A DNA stretch of 64,000 nt. Origin: Candidatus Cohnella colombiensis (GTDB lineage: Bacteria; Bacillota; Bacilli; Paenibacillales; Paenibacillaceae). Within the stretch, counting starts at the first letter, position 1, and every line of letters starts with the position of its first letter. The stretch lies in the NCBI GenBank assembly GCA_029203125.1, contig CP119317.1:3596001-3660000 (forward strand). Reading direction: 5' to 3'. The translations under genes and the position numbers were made by a program. This document shows positions 42,107 through 51,225 of this stretch, in pieces. The notes under the pieces were generated by a model. That model made no database searches, had not been told where the DNA came from, and saw only the letters and a program-made list of their open reading frames with translations.

Positions 42107-44863
42107 TCATTCCTCGGCAGTTGCCACAGCTAGCTGCATGCTCTCCTCCACTTCCCGGATTGCCTTGAACAGTTCGTTATCGGGAAGAGCCTCGCTCCAT
42201 TCGTGAGGCCAATTGACGTCGCTCCCTGCGAGTCTCTGCTTATAATGCTCTGCTTCTGTGGACTGCTTCAGTAAAGCATGGGCCAAGCTTTCGATATCGG
42301 GCGGCACCGCGCTGATGTTGGACGAAATTTGGCGGAAATACTCGGCCGTTTTAATCCCATAGGTGTTGGTGACGACCAGCAAGCCTGCGGAAGCCATCTC
42401 GATCGGCAGCAGACTCGGATGGGGAGAATCCATCAAGGCAAGCCCCAGATTGTGCTGCGGCAGCAGCTCCTCATAATCGTCCATATTGAGTTTGCCGATA
42501 TGCTTGATCCGAATGCCGCTTGGCAGCACTTGAGTGGACTTGTCCCCTCCGATTCCGATAATCTCCCACTCCTCCTCGGAGAATCCGCCGAGCTCTCTAG
42601 CTCGATCGATGGCCAAACAGCCTAGCGCATACAGATTTCGCGAGTTATGCGGTTGAGGTCTGGCGTAGAAGAGCAGCTTCTTCTTGCGTCTCTTCGACGG
42701 TCGAACCATTTGCTGTTCGGACAGCTCAAATCTAAGAATTGGATTCTTGAAATAAGAGCCGGCATTCAAAGGAGATACGATTCCCGACTGAACGAAATAC
42801 TGTTGCAGGATATCTGTCGAGAATATCGGGTAATAATCCAGTCGATAGCTGTTCTCGGCCAACACCTTATAAGTCCCATTCTCATAAAAGATGGGCTCGT
42901 AATCTTGGGCAAGATAAATAAATTTAGAGTAGATGGTCTCATTAGTCGCCTCGCTCGCCAGATGGGCGGTCCACCAGGAGGTCGCAATGAAGATGTCGCT
43001 CTCCGAGATCTTCACTTCCTGCTCGAAAGAATAACAAGTCTGAAACTCGGCGTCAGTCAGAAAAGTCTTCAGCCTGCCGTCATGATTCTTGATTTGATCC
43101 AGATTCTCCTTCGAGAATTCCGATTGATCGGTCATCAGAATTCGAATCAAATAGCCTAATTCATAAAACTTCTTGGCTAAATTAAACATCCCTATGTATC
43201 CACCGAAGAAGTTCTGCGGGTCGATCTGCGAGATGAGTAGATTGACTCTCCGTGGTGCCTCAGTCGAAACGACGAATCTTCTTCCCATGAACTTGCGCTT
43301 GTATTCCAAAACATAATGGTCAACCCCATACGTTGGGTTCTCTACCGCAGTCAATGACATCCGATCGGTAGCTCCTTGCGATGCTACACTTGTCGCATAG
43401 GTGCTTTGTGTCAGCCTACGAACCCATCTCCTCATCGGAATGACAAATGTACCCGTCAGCCTGTTAACGAGCAGGGAGACCAACATCCACAACTCAATAT
43501 TGTTTAACGTCTCTTTACCTCGGCTAACCTTGCGATGGACTTTCCATAGTCCCCTTACGCTTCGGTAGCGACGAATGAGCTTCAGCATCTCAGGAGTCGC
43601 TCCACGCTGCTCGGCATTTTCCGCCAACGTGACGATATGCTCGGCGTTAAGATGATTAAAGTTATAGAGAGATACCATATTTGCGTACAGCTCTCGCAAG
43701 ATTAGCTTCGACTTCACTTTCAATGGACGGTTCTTGTCCTTGACTAGCTTCCGTACTTCTTGCATGGGTCTTAGTTCCATAATCGCTTCGATAAACGGTT
43801 TGCTCCCGAAGTTGGTATGTCCGATAACGTTGTTGTCGCTCTGAACATAATCATACAGCGGTTCATCGATGTACTCGATGCCTCCGCGCATACTAGCGAT
43901 CATGGCAATCCATTGGTCGTGGTAAATGTCTCCGTTGCGAGGTGGAAAAGGTAAAATATCCCGAAGTATATCCGCCCGAAATACCGATGCAGCACCTGTA
44001 ACCGTGTTGGCGATAACCAACAGATCCAAGTCTTTATTTCGGTAATAATTTTTTCTTTTCACCCAATAGCTGTCATAGATAAGGCTTCCATCCCGCTTCA
44101 CGATTCTCATATCGCAATAAACAAGCTTACTGCATTCATGCTCAAGCAGCGCCTTTACACTTAAGCTTAGCTTATTCGGATACCAGTAATCGTCTTGGTC
44201 GGCGAGCGCGACGAACTGGGCCTCCTTGGGAACCCGTTCCAAGCAGCGTTCGAAGTTATGATAGAACCCGACATTGTCTTCATTATCGATAAAGATGAAC
44301 CTCTCGTCGTTTCCCAGAATCTCTAATATCTGCTTTCTACAACTGATCTTCGAACAATCGTCGCTAACGATGCAGATCCAGTTCCGGTATTCCTGACTTC
44401 GGATGCTCTCTACTTGTCTCCTGAACTGTTCCAGATCCGGGTTATAGGTTGTCATGCAAATCGTGACCAGCCCCGTATCGTCAGACGTCTGAATATCAAG
44501 TTCTCTCGATGTGTAAGGGGACAAAGTCAACGTTCCGAGCTCGATTCGACCGGTGATTCCGTTCTGGAATGTCACTTCCAGATAAACATCGCGCTCCTCA
44601 ATGTTCGATACGGGTTCAATGACAACGGGCACGCGAAAGCCGGAGAACAAAGAATTCAGCTTGCGGTCGATATGAAGGTAGTCAGCCAGCACATCTGGTC
44701 GGTAGATCGTCTTATCTGTGGCATCGAAGACGCTATCACCCACCACAACCTGAATACGGGCTGCCCTCGAATCACTGAATACCCAACCCTTGACTGCATA
44801 GACCATGGGGTTGCCGGGGCTTGCTTTTTTCGGTAGCATTTTATCTATACTGTAGTACAACAT
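42107..44863 (-). CDS. two-domain glycosyltransferase: GT2 plus WsaF-like rhamnosyltransferase
   Basis: A 918-residue cytosolic enzyme for surface polysaccharide synthesis. Residues about 1-120 form a beta-rich domain without clear family; about 130-350 a GT2 domain (VTICMTTYNPD, IVSDDCS, nucleotide-sugar DQDDYW, SVFRADILRDILPFPPRNGDIYHDQW); about 565-905 a GT-B-type domain of the WsaF kind (NLLISQIDPQNFFGGYIGMFNLAKKF, IATSWWTA, YLAQDYEPIFYENGTYK, LLFYARPQPHNSRNLYALG, SPHPSLLPIEMASAGLLVVTNTYG). ATG 44863 with GGGGTGG upstream is preferred over the in-frame GTG 44872. Last gene of a four-gene operon. The WsaF resemblance suggests transfer of rhamnose or a similar sugar. Confidence 0.88.
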   Translation of the reverse strand: MLYYSIDKMLPKKASPGNPMVYAVKGWVFSDSRAARIQVVVGDSVFDATDKTIYRPDVLADYLHIDRKLNSLFSGFRVPVVIEPVSNIEERDVYLEVTFQNGITGRIELGTLTLSPYTSRELDIQTSDDTGLVTICMTTYNPDLEQFRRQVESIRSQEYRNWICIVSDDCSKISCRKQILEILGNDERFIFIDNEDNVGFYHNFERCLERVPKEAQFVALADQDDYWYPNKLSLSVKALLEHECSKLVYCDMRIVKRDGSLIYDSYWVKRKNYYRNKDLDLLVIANTVTGAASVFRADILRDILPFPPRNGDIYHDQWIAMIASMRGGIEYIDEPLYDYVQSDNNVIGHTNFGSKPFIEAIMELRPMQEVRKLVKDKNRPLKVKSKLILRELYANMVSLYNFNHLNAEHIVTLAENAEQRGATPEMLKLIRRYRSVRGLWKVHRKVSRGKETLNNIELWMLVSLLVNRLTGTFVIPMRRWVRRLTQSTYATSVASQGATDRMSLTAVENPTYGVDHYVLEYKRKFMGRRFVVSTEAPRRVNLLISQIDPQNFFGGYIGMFNLAKKFYELGYLIRILMTDQSEFSKENLDQIKNHDGRLKTFLTDAEFQTCYSFEQEVKISESDIFIATSWWTAHLASEATNETIYSKFIYLAQDYEPIFYENGTYKVLAENSYRLDYYPIFSTDILQQYFVQSGIVSPLNAGSYFKNPILRFELSEQQMVRPSKRRKKKLLFYARPQPHNSRNLYALGCLAIDRARELGGFSEEEWEIIGIGGDKSTQVLPSGIRIKHIGKLNMDDYEELLPQHNLGLALMDSPHPSLLPIEMASAGLLVVTNTYGIKTAEYFRQISSNISAVPPDIESLAHALLKQSTEAEHYKQRLAGSDVNWPHEWSEALPDNELFKAIREVEESMQLAVATAEE

Positions 44864-44889
44864 GGGTCCCACCCCGTCCTTCTTTATGT

Positions 44890-47757
44890 TTATGAATGTG
44901 CTCTCGCTCCAGGCAGCCTCTGGTTCACATATTCGAACAGTATGGACTTCAAAGGTTCGGACATTTGGCTCGAAGCAGCACGTATATCTTCTACCGCCTC
45001 ATCCGTCAGGACAATTGCAGGAGGAAGGGACGAAATCTCCATGTTAGAATAATGAATGGCAAACCTTTCACTTAACCACCGAATGTCTCCCGACGCTTGG
45101 GCACTTATTCTTTCTTTATATTCTGGTGGAACATCGAATGCCGGACCTCGCACCTTATGTAGAAGCGCGAATTCCTGTTCCCTATGATCCGGGTTCAGTC
45201 GACCATCTACTGTCAGCGGAACCCGATCGTTGAGATAAGAGATCAGGTCGGCCGCGATTAACGACAAGCTCTCGTTGGACCTTATGATTCTTAATCTCTC
45301 GAGTGTATCACTCTTGATGTCTAGGTTCGATAGAAAGTGACCGACAATTCCTTGCGGATGATCGAGAGCCTGTTCGAACGAATAGACAGAAGTGCAATCT
45401 GACCCGAACACGTCGACGAATTTCTGAATTCTCTTCTGGAACAATCCATTCAGTTCTGTATCGATCTCGCCCCAAGCGGTCTTCCCTGTCACGCCATTCC
45501 TAATTCTCTCCTGGATGGCGCTGATAGCCCATTTCATCGGATGGCGTACGTAGACAACGACCCTTATGTTCAAATCGCGGGACGAAACGGAATGGATAAA
45601 TTCGCGCAGCTTAATTAGTCCGTTGGCGCTAAGCTTCGATATATCCTCACCGGAGATTACAAGCTTGTCCCCTTCTCGCTTCTGAAGCTCATCCAACAGG
45701 ATCCGAACATACTCACGATTAGCGAATCCGACCTCCGCCTCGCTTAAGCCTTTCTTGATATTCATGTGATAGCTCTCAGGATACTCACTGAATAAGCTAA
45801 AAAATGCGACGGAGTGATTGGCTGCAATAGATCTCGGGTAGAGAATTCCTTTAGATTCCAGCAGCTGATTATTCTTCTCTAAGTACAACGACTCTTGGAT
45901 GCTAGATGTCCCCGTTTTATGCAACCCAACATGCAAAATAACCTCTTTGATCGTTTTGTTCTTCGCGGTCAGAAGCGGATTCAGCACGCAGTTCGGATTA
46001 TCCCTTAGTAGGCTCTCCATATGGATTTTCGGGCTGGGGGATCTGCCTTCCTTCCATCCGGCAATTGTAAATTGCTCCAGAAGATCGAAGGGGCCTTCTC
46101 TAAGATCCTTGTTATGGTATAAATAATAATACTCGTTGAATAGCGGCTTTAATCTGCGTTTGTCCGATGCGATCCGCCAACTCCGACGCGGGTGTCCGAT
46201 GATCCTAGCGATCCTCATGACGGAACGGAATAACGCTTGCTTTGCTCCTGCATAGGTCGCCTTTCTCTCATCCAATGCTTCTATGAAGATCTCCGCTTCA
46301 AGCTTTTGTTCCTCTGCGAGTTGCTTGTTCTCCCCTGCAAGACGCTGCCATTTCTCTAGTGCAAGCCGATTCTCCTCTAACGAGAGCTGTTTCTCTTCCG
46401 ATGCAAGGCGCCACTCTTCTATCGTCGCCTCATGAAGTCGGATTCGTTCATTCAATTCCGCATTCTCGCGTTCAAGCCCGCTTAAGGCACTATTGAGTTC
46501 TTCGATCTGCTTCATCTTGAGACTGTTCAATAAGGTATACGCGAACTCATCCAATGGGAATACCGATATTCGGAAGACGGCCCTCGAGACCGGCTGACCG
46601 TTCAGTCGATAAACGATCTGTGGATCGTCGTTCTCGAACAGAAACACCCGATCGGCGAGGCGCACTTGATAATTGCCTCCTATTATTTCATAAGGAAGCG
46701 GTAAGCCTTCGTGCTCGAACACCGCTTGATGTACGATAGCCAAACAGCAAGAAAGACCTGGGTCCAGTCGATAATGCTCTACCGGTCCTTGATTCACAAG
46801 AGATATCTCCAAGCGGTATCTTCCTTGAAAATTCGATCTCTGGGATTGGTGCTCCGAGAACCCCTCCCCGGTGTCGATGAACACCTGAGCGTAATTTTCC
46901 ACATTTTCAGATCCCCGATAGCCCAGGTCATAGGCTAATGGGTTGGCAAACCGAAGCGAGAGCTTCCTCACCTCATCGCCTGGCATCCACGTATCGGAAT
47001 TTGCGGCATCGAGCAGAGTCTGGTACATTCGTACGACTATATGCTCCTTGCCCAGAAGTCCCTCCAGCTTCTGCCCATCTTGGTGATGGTGCCTTAACGT
47101 AGCATCAAGATAGGTAAGCTCATCCGGACTCCATTCCGTTACCGTGGCATTACTTCCAACAAATAAAGCCAAGCGGTGCAGTTCCTGGGTTGGATTCCCC
47201 AGCAACGAGTCATACGATGAGATCAACAGTGGAGCATTCAGTTGAGCAATCGCCATCAATGTATAATAAGCCCACAGCTTAACTCCTTGCTCAAGTTCAA
47301 TCAAATCCCGCTTTAAAAGGGATTGGGCCGAATTTAAAGGATTTCTTAGAGCCAAAACATATTTAACCTCCACGCCAAGGCGTTCGAAGGCCAGCTTCCA
47401 GAAAGGCAACAATACGCAAATTCTCGGATCCTTTATCAGCACCGTATCGGCAGCCTGCAAATGTTCTTTCAGAAGCTGTATCGCCCGCGCCAGAAATTCT
47501 TCTTCAAGAAGGGGGAGAAAATGCTCGCATCGATTCAGCAGAGGATTGTCGATCGATTGCCATCTCTGATTAAGCCGCTTAAGGATTGTTTCATTTAGAG
47601 CGACGAGATTTATGTCCTCCCAGTAGCCTCTCGGGTTCGCCGAATCTCCCGGCATCAGATTCCTACCCGGATATGCGCCAAGTCGAACGAGACTATTCGC
47701 CAAAACGCTGGTTCCCGAACGATGCATGCCTAGAACGACGACAATCTGCTTTTTCAT
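44890..47757 (-). CDS. protein with two sulfotransferase domains
   Basis: A 955-residue protein. The N-terminus has a PAPS-type P-loop VVVLGMHRSGTSVLANSLVRLGAYPG and the 3'-phosphate region YVLALRNPLNSAQSLLKRD. Residues about 275-405 are a beta-sandwich with FIDTGEGFSEHQS; 410-485 a coiled coil; 535-580 a motif YYYLYHNKDL...AGWKEGRSPSP often found in glycan-modifying proteins. The C-terminal third has a second P-loop VILHVGLHKTGTSSIQESL and VVYVRHPMKWAISAIQER, again sulfotransferase-like. Two sulfotransferase modules in one chain are unusual. The ATG overlaps the AlgJ-like gene by four bases. It probably sulfates the polymer or a sugar donor made by this operon. Confidence 0.82.
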   Translation of the reverse strand: MKKQIVVVLGMHRSGTSVLANSLVRLGAYPGRNLMPGDSANPRGYWEDINLVALNETILKRLNQRWQSIDNPLLNRCEHFLPLLEEEFLARAIQLLKEHLQAADTVLIKDPRICVLLPFWKLAFERLGVEVKYVLALRNPLNSAQSLLKRDLIELEQGVKLWAYYTLMAIAQLNAPLLISSYDSLLGNPTQELHRLALFVGSNATVTEWSPDELTYLDATLRHHHQDGQKLEGLLGKEHIVVRMYQTLLDAANSDTWMPGDEVRKLSLRFANPLAYDLGYRGSENVENYAQVFIDTGEGFSEHQSQRSNFQGRYRLEISLVNQGPVEHYRLDPGLSCCLAIVHQAVFEHEGLPLPYEIIGGNYQVRLADRVFLFENDDPQIVYRLNGQPVSRAVFRISVFPLDEFAYTLLNSLKMKQIEELNSALSGLERENAELNERIRLHEATIEEWRLASEEKQLSLEENRLALEKWQRLAGENKQLAEEQKLEAEIFIEALDERKATYAGAKQALFRSVMRIARIIGHPRRSWRIASDKRRLKPLFNEYYYLYHNKDLREGPFDLLEQFTIAGWKEGRSPSPKIHMESLLRDNPNCVLNPLLTAKNKTIKEVILHVGLHKTGTSSIQESLYLEKNNQLLESKGILYPRSIAANHSVAFFSLFSEYPESYHMNIKKGLSEAEVGFANREYVRILLDELQKREGDKLVISGEDISKLSANGLIKLREFIHSVSSRDLNIRVVVYVRHPMKWAISAIQERIRNGVTGKTAWGEIDTELNGLFQKRIQKFVDVFGSDCTSVYSFEQALDHPQGIVGHFLSNLDIKSDTLERLRIIRSNESLSLIAADLISYLNDRVPLTVDGRLNPDHREQEFALLHKVRGPAFDVPPEYKERISAQASGDIRWLSERFAIHYSNMEISSLPPAIVLTDEAVEDIRAASSQMSEPLKSILFEYVNQRLPGARAHS

Positions 47758-49496
47758 AGGTTCTTATCCTCACTTCCTCTCATCTCATCCGGATTCGGAA
47801 ACAGCAATTGATCCAAGAAGCGTTCAACCAATTCATGAATAACCACGTCAGGATGCTCTTCCTTGATGATATTGGCATCGAAGTGGTGATTCCAGACATA
47901 CACACTTCTCTTGAAGTTACGGGATAAGTACGGAGTCATATTAATCGCAAAGGAATCACGGAACATAAGGAGCGTATACGAGTCGGCCGGCAATCCGGGT
48001 GCCATCGTGATGATCGTATCGGGTGAATCTGGATAAGGCTCCGCCTGCTTGGTATAATTCTCGACTTCTCTGCCAGATACAGGTTCAAGCGCCAAATAAT
48101 CATCCGAAATCTCCCCATCGATCATCAGCATCGTAGAGAGATCACCGGAACTGGCGGTCGAATTCACCTTAAAGTCATGGATAGACAGTGGTTCAATGCC
48201 GGGTAAATCTTGTCTAACCTCCGCGATTATTTTCTCATAACCATAGAAGGCGCCTAATTCATTCCAATGCGTATCGTTCTTGCGATACAGCTGGCCATCA
48301 GACTTATGCTCGAGAAGAGTCGGCCGGAGATCGATAACCTCGATATCCGAGTTGCTCCGCAGATAGGCAAGCAGTTGATCCAACCTGGTAATGTTCTGTC
48401 CCTTTCGAATGTATCCGGGCAAGTACTCCGGGTAAATTGTATTCTTGTTGGGGGCTACCGCCACGTAGAACTCGATTCCCTGCGCGGCCAACCATTGTTT
48501 TCTCTCCTCGAGATTGTCTCGGATCGACTGCAATTGTTCGTCGCTAAAGGTCTCCAGCCCTTGATAATCTTCGATCGATCCATCCCCGTTATAGAATAGC
48601 CATCCGCTCTTACCTATGATGACTTTATCGACGGACGACATTCCTAACCACTTCACCTTAATATCGTTGTTCCAACGGATCAACCGATCCCTGAAGGCAA
48701 AATGATCGTTAATGAAGCTCTCGAACTGGCCTGTGAACCCACGGAAGGACATATCGTTTAAATGAAGGAACGGGTTGGTCACCAAGATTCGATTCTCACC
48801 ATTCACTTGCTTCTGATTAAGGATGAGACCTCCGAATACCGGTACCGCCAGCAAGAATACGAAAGCCGAACTAAGCACCGCGCGATTCACCGCGATGGAC
48901 TTAAAGCGAAGGGTTGTATTGGTTACTTGCAATAGGATGAATAGAGCAACGCTGGACAGGACGAAGGCGGCATAGAATAATGCATCCAAAAGCGAATGGT
49001 CCTTCAGCTTACCGAACTTCGGATCTAATTGATTCAACACCAGGTGAGGGTCATTGCCGGTCATCGTGATCTGAAGCCTCTCATTCACGAGTGTCATTGG
49101 CTCAATCTGAATAAGGGCAGGATTGGATGCGTAAATCCGGGAAGCGTCCCAGGTAATGTTGTGGAAATTGGCCTTGAAGGTAATGCTCTTCAATTCCAAA
49201 GTTCCAGGAGCCATACCCAAATCGATTCGCACCTTCTGGATATTGCCCGGAATGGCAAACTTCAGGTTCTGGTATCCTTCACTCCTCTTGACATCCAATC
49301 GAACTGAATCGGCTTCATTAAAACCCATGCCAGTGTCGTAGAACACTTGATAAATATCATCCGTTGGTACTGTCACCTTAAGATATAAATCGATTGTCGA
49401 TCTTCCATAGTCAATGAAGGAATAGACGAGAATCGAGCCCAAAAGGAAGATGATGGCTACTATTAGATTCACTATTCGGTTACTGCGAGCTCGCAT
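47754..49496 (-). CDS. AlgJ/AlgX-like (SGNH/DHHW) polysaccharide O-acetylation protein
   Basis: A 580-residue protein with an N-terminal membrane anchor (about 9-28), a beta-sandwich carrying FYDTGMGFNEADSVR (about 48-120), a second membrane segment near 170-190 and an extracellular AlgX/AlgJ-type domain. Catalytic residues are visible: DTHW (408-411, Asp/His) and the nucleophile in RDSF (Ser 515); also GKSGWLFYNGD and FYVAVAPNKNTIYPEYLP. Such proteins take acetyl groups delivered by an MBOAT partner, here the gene 12 bases upstream, and transfer them to exopolysaccharide. AAGGAG precedes the ATG. Confidence 0.88.
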   Translation of the reverse strand: MRARSNRIVNLIVAIIFLLGSILVYSFIDYGRSTIDLYLKVTVPTDDIYQVFYDTGMGFNEADSVRLDVKRSEGYQNLKFAIPGNIQKVRIDLGMAPGTLELKSITFKANFHNITWDASRIYASNPALIQIEPMTLVNERLQITMTGNDPHLVLNQLDPKFGKLKDHSLLDALFYAAFVLSSVALFILLQVTNTTLRFKSIAVNRAVLSSAFVFLLAVPVFGGLILNQKQVNGENRILVTNPFLHLNDMSFRGFTGQFESFINDHFAFRDRLIRWNNDIKVKWLGMSSVDKVIIGKSGWLFYNGDGSIEDYQGLETFSDEQLQSIRDNLEERKQWLAAQGIEFYVAVAPNKNTIYPEYLPGYIRKGQNITRLDQLLAYLRSNSDIEVIDLRPTLLEHKSDGQLYRKNDTHWNELGAFYGYEKIIAEVRQDLPGIEPLSIHDFKVNSTASSGDLSTMLMIDGEISDDYLALEPVSGREVENYTKQAEPYPDSPDTIITMAPGLPADSYTLLMFRDSFAINMTPYLSRNFKRSVYVWNHHFDANIIKEEHPDVVIHELVERFLDQLLFPNPDEMRGSEDKNL

Positions 49497-49508
49497 CGCT
49501 TGGACTCC

Positions 49509-50945
49509 TTAAAATCTAAAATAGATGAACGGATTGTAGGTGGACGTCGCCAGGGACATAATCGAAAGGAGCAGTATGGCGAGAATATACAAAGATGTGA
49601 CCCACTCATACCCCATTTGAAGAGGCTTTGCTTCCAAGTAACCAACCATCCACTCAGCTATTCTCTTCGGCAACGGCGTGGCACCTATAATAGCGATACC
49701 CAGTAGAATTACAATCTGAGGGTTTACAAAGTAAGCGACCCCGTACAAGCCGGGGCCTTGCCGCCAAGGAATCCACATCGAACCTAAATAGTGAAGCGCT
49801 TGAGAAAGTGTGTCCGAACGAAAGAATACCCAGCCGACAAGCACGACCAGCGCGGCATATAGGAATCGAACCGGTGTCCAAACCTTGCGTAGAAAATCCC
49901 CGATAACCGTTCTTTCTGCAATAAGGAAGCAGCCATGCCAGGCTCCCCAGATGACGAAGTTCCAGCTAGCGCCATGCCAGATGCCGGTAATCAGGAAGAC
50001 AATCCCCAGATTGCGATAGGTCTTTAACCGCGTCGTTCGGCTTCCGCCAAGCGGAATATAGACATAATCGCGGAACCACGCCGATAGCGAGATATGCCAC
50101 CGACGCCAGAACTCCTGGATAGAATGGGATATGTAAGGGTAATTGAAGTTTTCGGGAAAATGGAATCCGAACATTCGGGCGAGCCCGATCGCCATGTCGG
50201 AATAACCAGAGAAGTCATAGTATAGCTGAAACGAATAGCATACGATGCCCAGCCATGCCAATCCGCTGGACAGGTCTCCGCCGCTTAATGAGAAGATATT
50301 GTCTGCCGTCTGTCCCAGAGGGTTGGCAATCAGAACCTTTTTGCTTAATCCCATTACGAACCGCTTGATACCCTGATCGAAGTCCTCCATTCGGACGGTT
50401 CTGGCTCGAATCTGCTCAGCAATGCTTTTATAACGAATAATTGGTCCTGCAATCAGTTGTGGAAAGAAGGAAATATATAAAGCTAAATTTAAAGGATTCT
50501 TCTGAGGGGTGCTGTCATTTCGGTATATATCGACGATGTAGGAAATGACATGGAAGCTAAAAAAGGAAATGCCGATCGGCAAGTCGACAGGTGTGACGTC
50601 GAATGGGTTCATTCCCAAGGATTCTAATAATCTATTGAGGTTATCGACGATAAAACTCAAATACTTGTAGAAGACTAGGATCCCTACGTTAACTAGAACG
50701 GCAGTAACGACAATTCCCTTGGCAATGGCTCTCTTGTTCGAATACGCTCCGATAATTAGCCCAAAAATGTAATTCATAAGGATCGAAACGATCATTAGCC
50801 ATACGAACCGCGGCTCTCCCCAAGCATAAAAGAACAAGCTTGCTGCAAGAAGAAGAAAATTCCTCATATCTCGACGAATGAAGAAATAACCGGCTAATAC
50901 GAGAGGCAAGAATACGAATAAAAAGAGAGGAGAGCTGAATACCAA
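49509..50945 (-). CDS. MBOAT-family O-acyltransferase (AlgI/DltB-like)
   Basis: A 478-residue polytopic membrane protein. Conserved MBOAT segments: PIGISFFSFHVISYIVDIYRND, FFPQLIAGPIIRY, FWRRWHISLSAWFRDYVYIPLGGSR and the catalytic His in GIWHGASWNFVIWGAWHG. It moves acyl groups across the membrane for an AlgJ/AlgX-like acceptor. The start is TTG 50945, giving the family-typical MVFSSPLFLFVFLP N-terminus; a longer frame starts at 50966. First gene of a four-gene minus-strand operon with only 12, -4 and 26 bases between genes. Confidence 0.92.
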   Translation of the reverse strand: MVFSSPLFLFVFLPLVLAGYFFIRRDMRNFLLLAASLFFYAWGEPRFVWLMIVSILMNYIFGLIIGAYSNKRAIAKGIVVTAVLVNVGILVFYKYLSFIVDNLNRLLESLGMNPFDVTPVDLPIGISFFSFHVISYIVDIYRNDSTPQKNPLNLALYISFFPQLIAGPIIRYKSIAEQIRARTVRMEDFDQGIKRFVMGLSKKVLIANPLGQTADNIFSLSGGDLSSGLAWLGIVCYSFQLYYDFSGYSDMAIGLARMFGFHFPENFNYPYISHSIQEFWRRWHISLSAWFRDYVYIPLGGSRTTRLKTYRNLGIVFLITGIWHGASWNFVIWGAWHGCFLIAERTVIGDFLRKVWTPVRFLYAALVVLVGWVFFRSDTLSQALHYLGSMWIPWRQGPGLYGVAYFVNPQIVILLGIAIIGATPLPKRIAEWMVGYLEAKPLQMGYEWVTSLYILAILLLSIMSLATSTYNPFIYFRF

Positions 50946-51143
50946 GGAGCCACCAACTTCCGACAAATCATTTAAAAATCATACATTTTTCTACATTTAT
51001 CACCCCCTAATATTAACCTATTTCAAAGCAGATTTACACTGAAACATAAAATGGGATATATTGGTCATATTTTGGATCTTGCTGTACAACTAAGCACCCT
51101 CCTTCCCTGATATTAACGCTGTCGTATTACACTGTTTAGACAT

Positions 51144-51173
51144 AATAAAAGCTGTCGAGACTTTCTCGACAGC
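51144..51173 (-). terminator. rho-independent terminator of the GMC oxidoreductase gene
   Basis: Perfect 10-bp stem GCTGTCGAGA (51151-51160) / TCTCGACAGC (51164-51173) with a three-base loop; minus-strand read continues TTTTATTATG. Confidence 0.85.
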
Positions 51174-51225
51174 CTGAAAGGCACCCAAAAAAGCGCCAAA
51201 CCCTAACATTCATAATCCTAAACTT

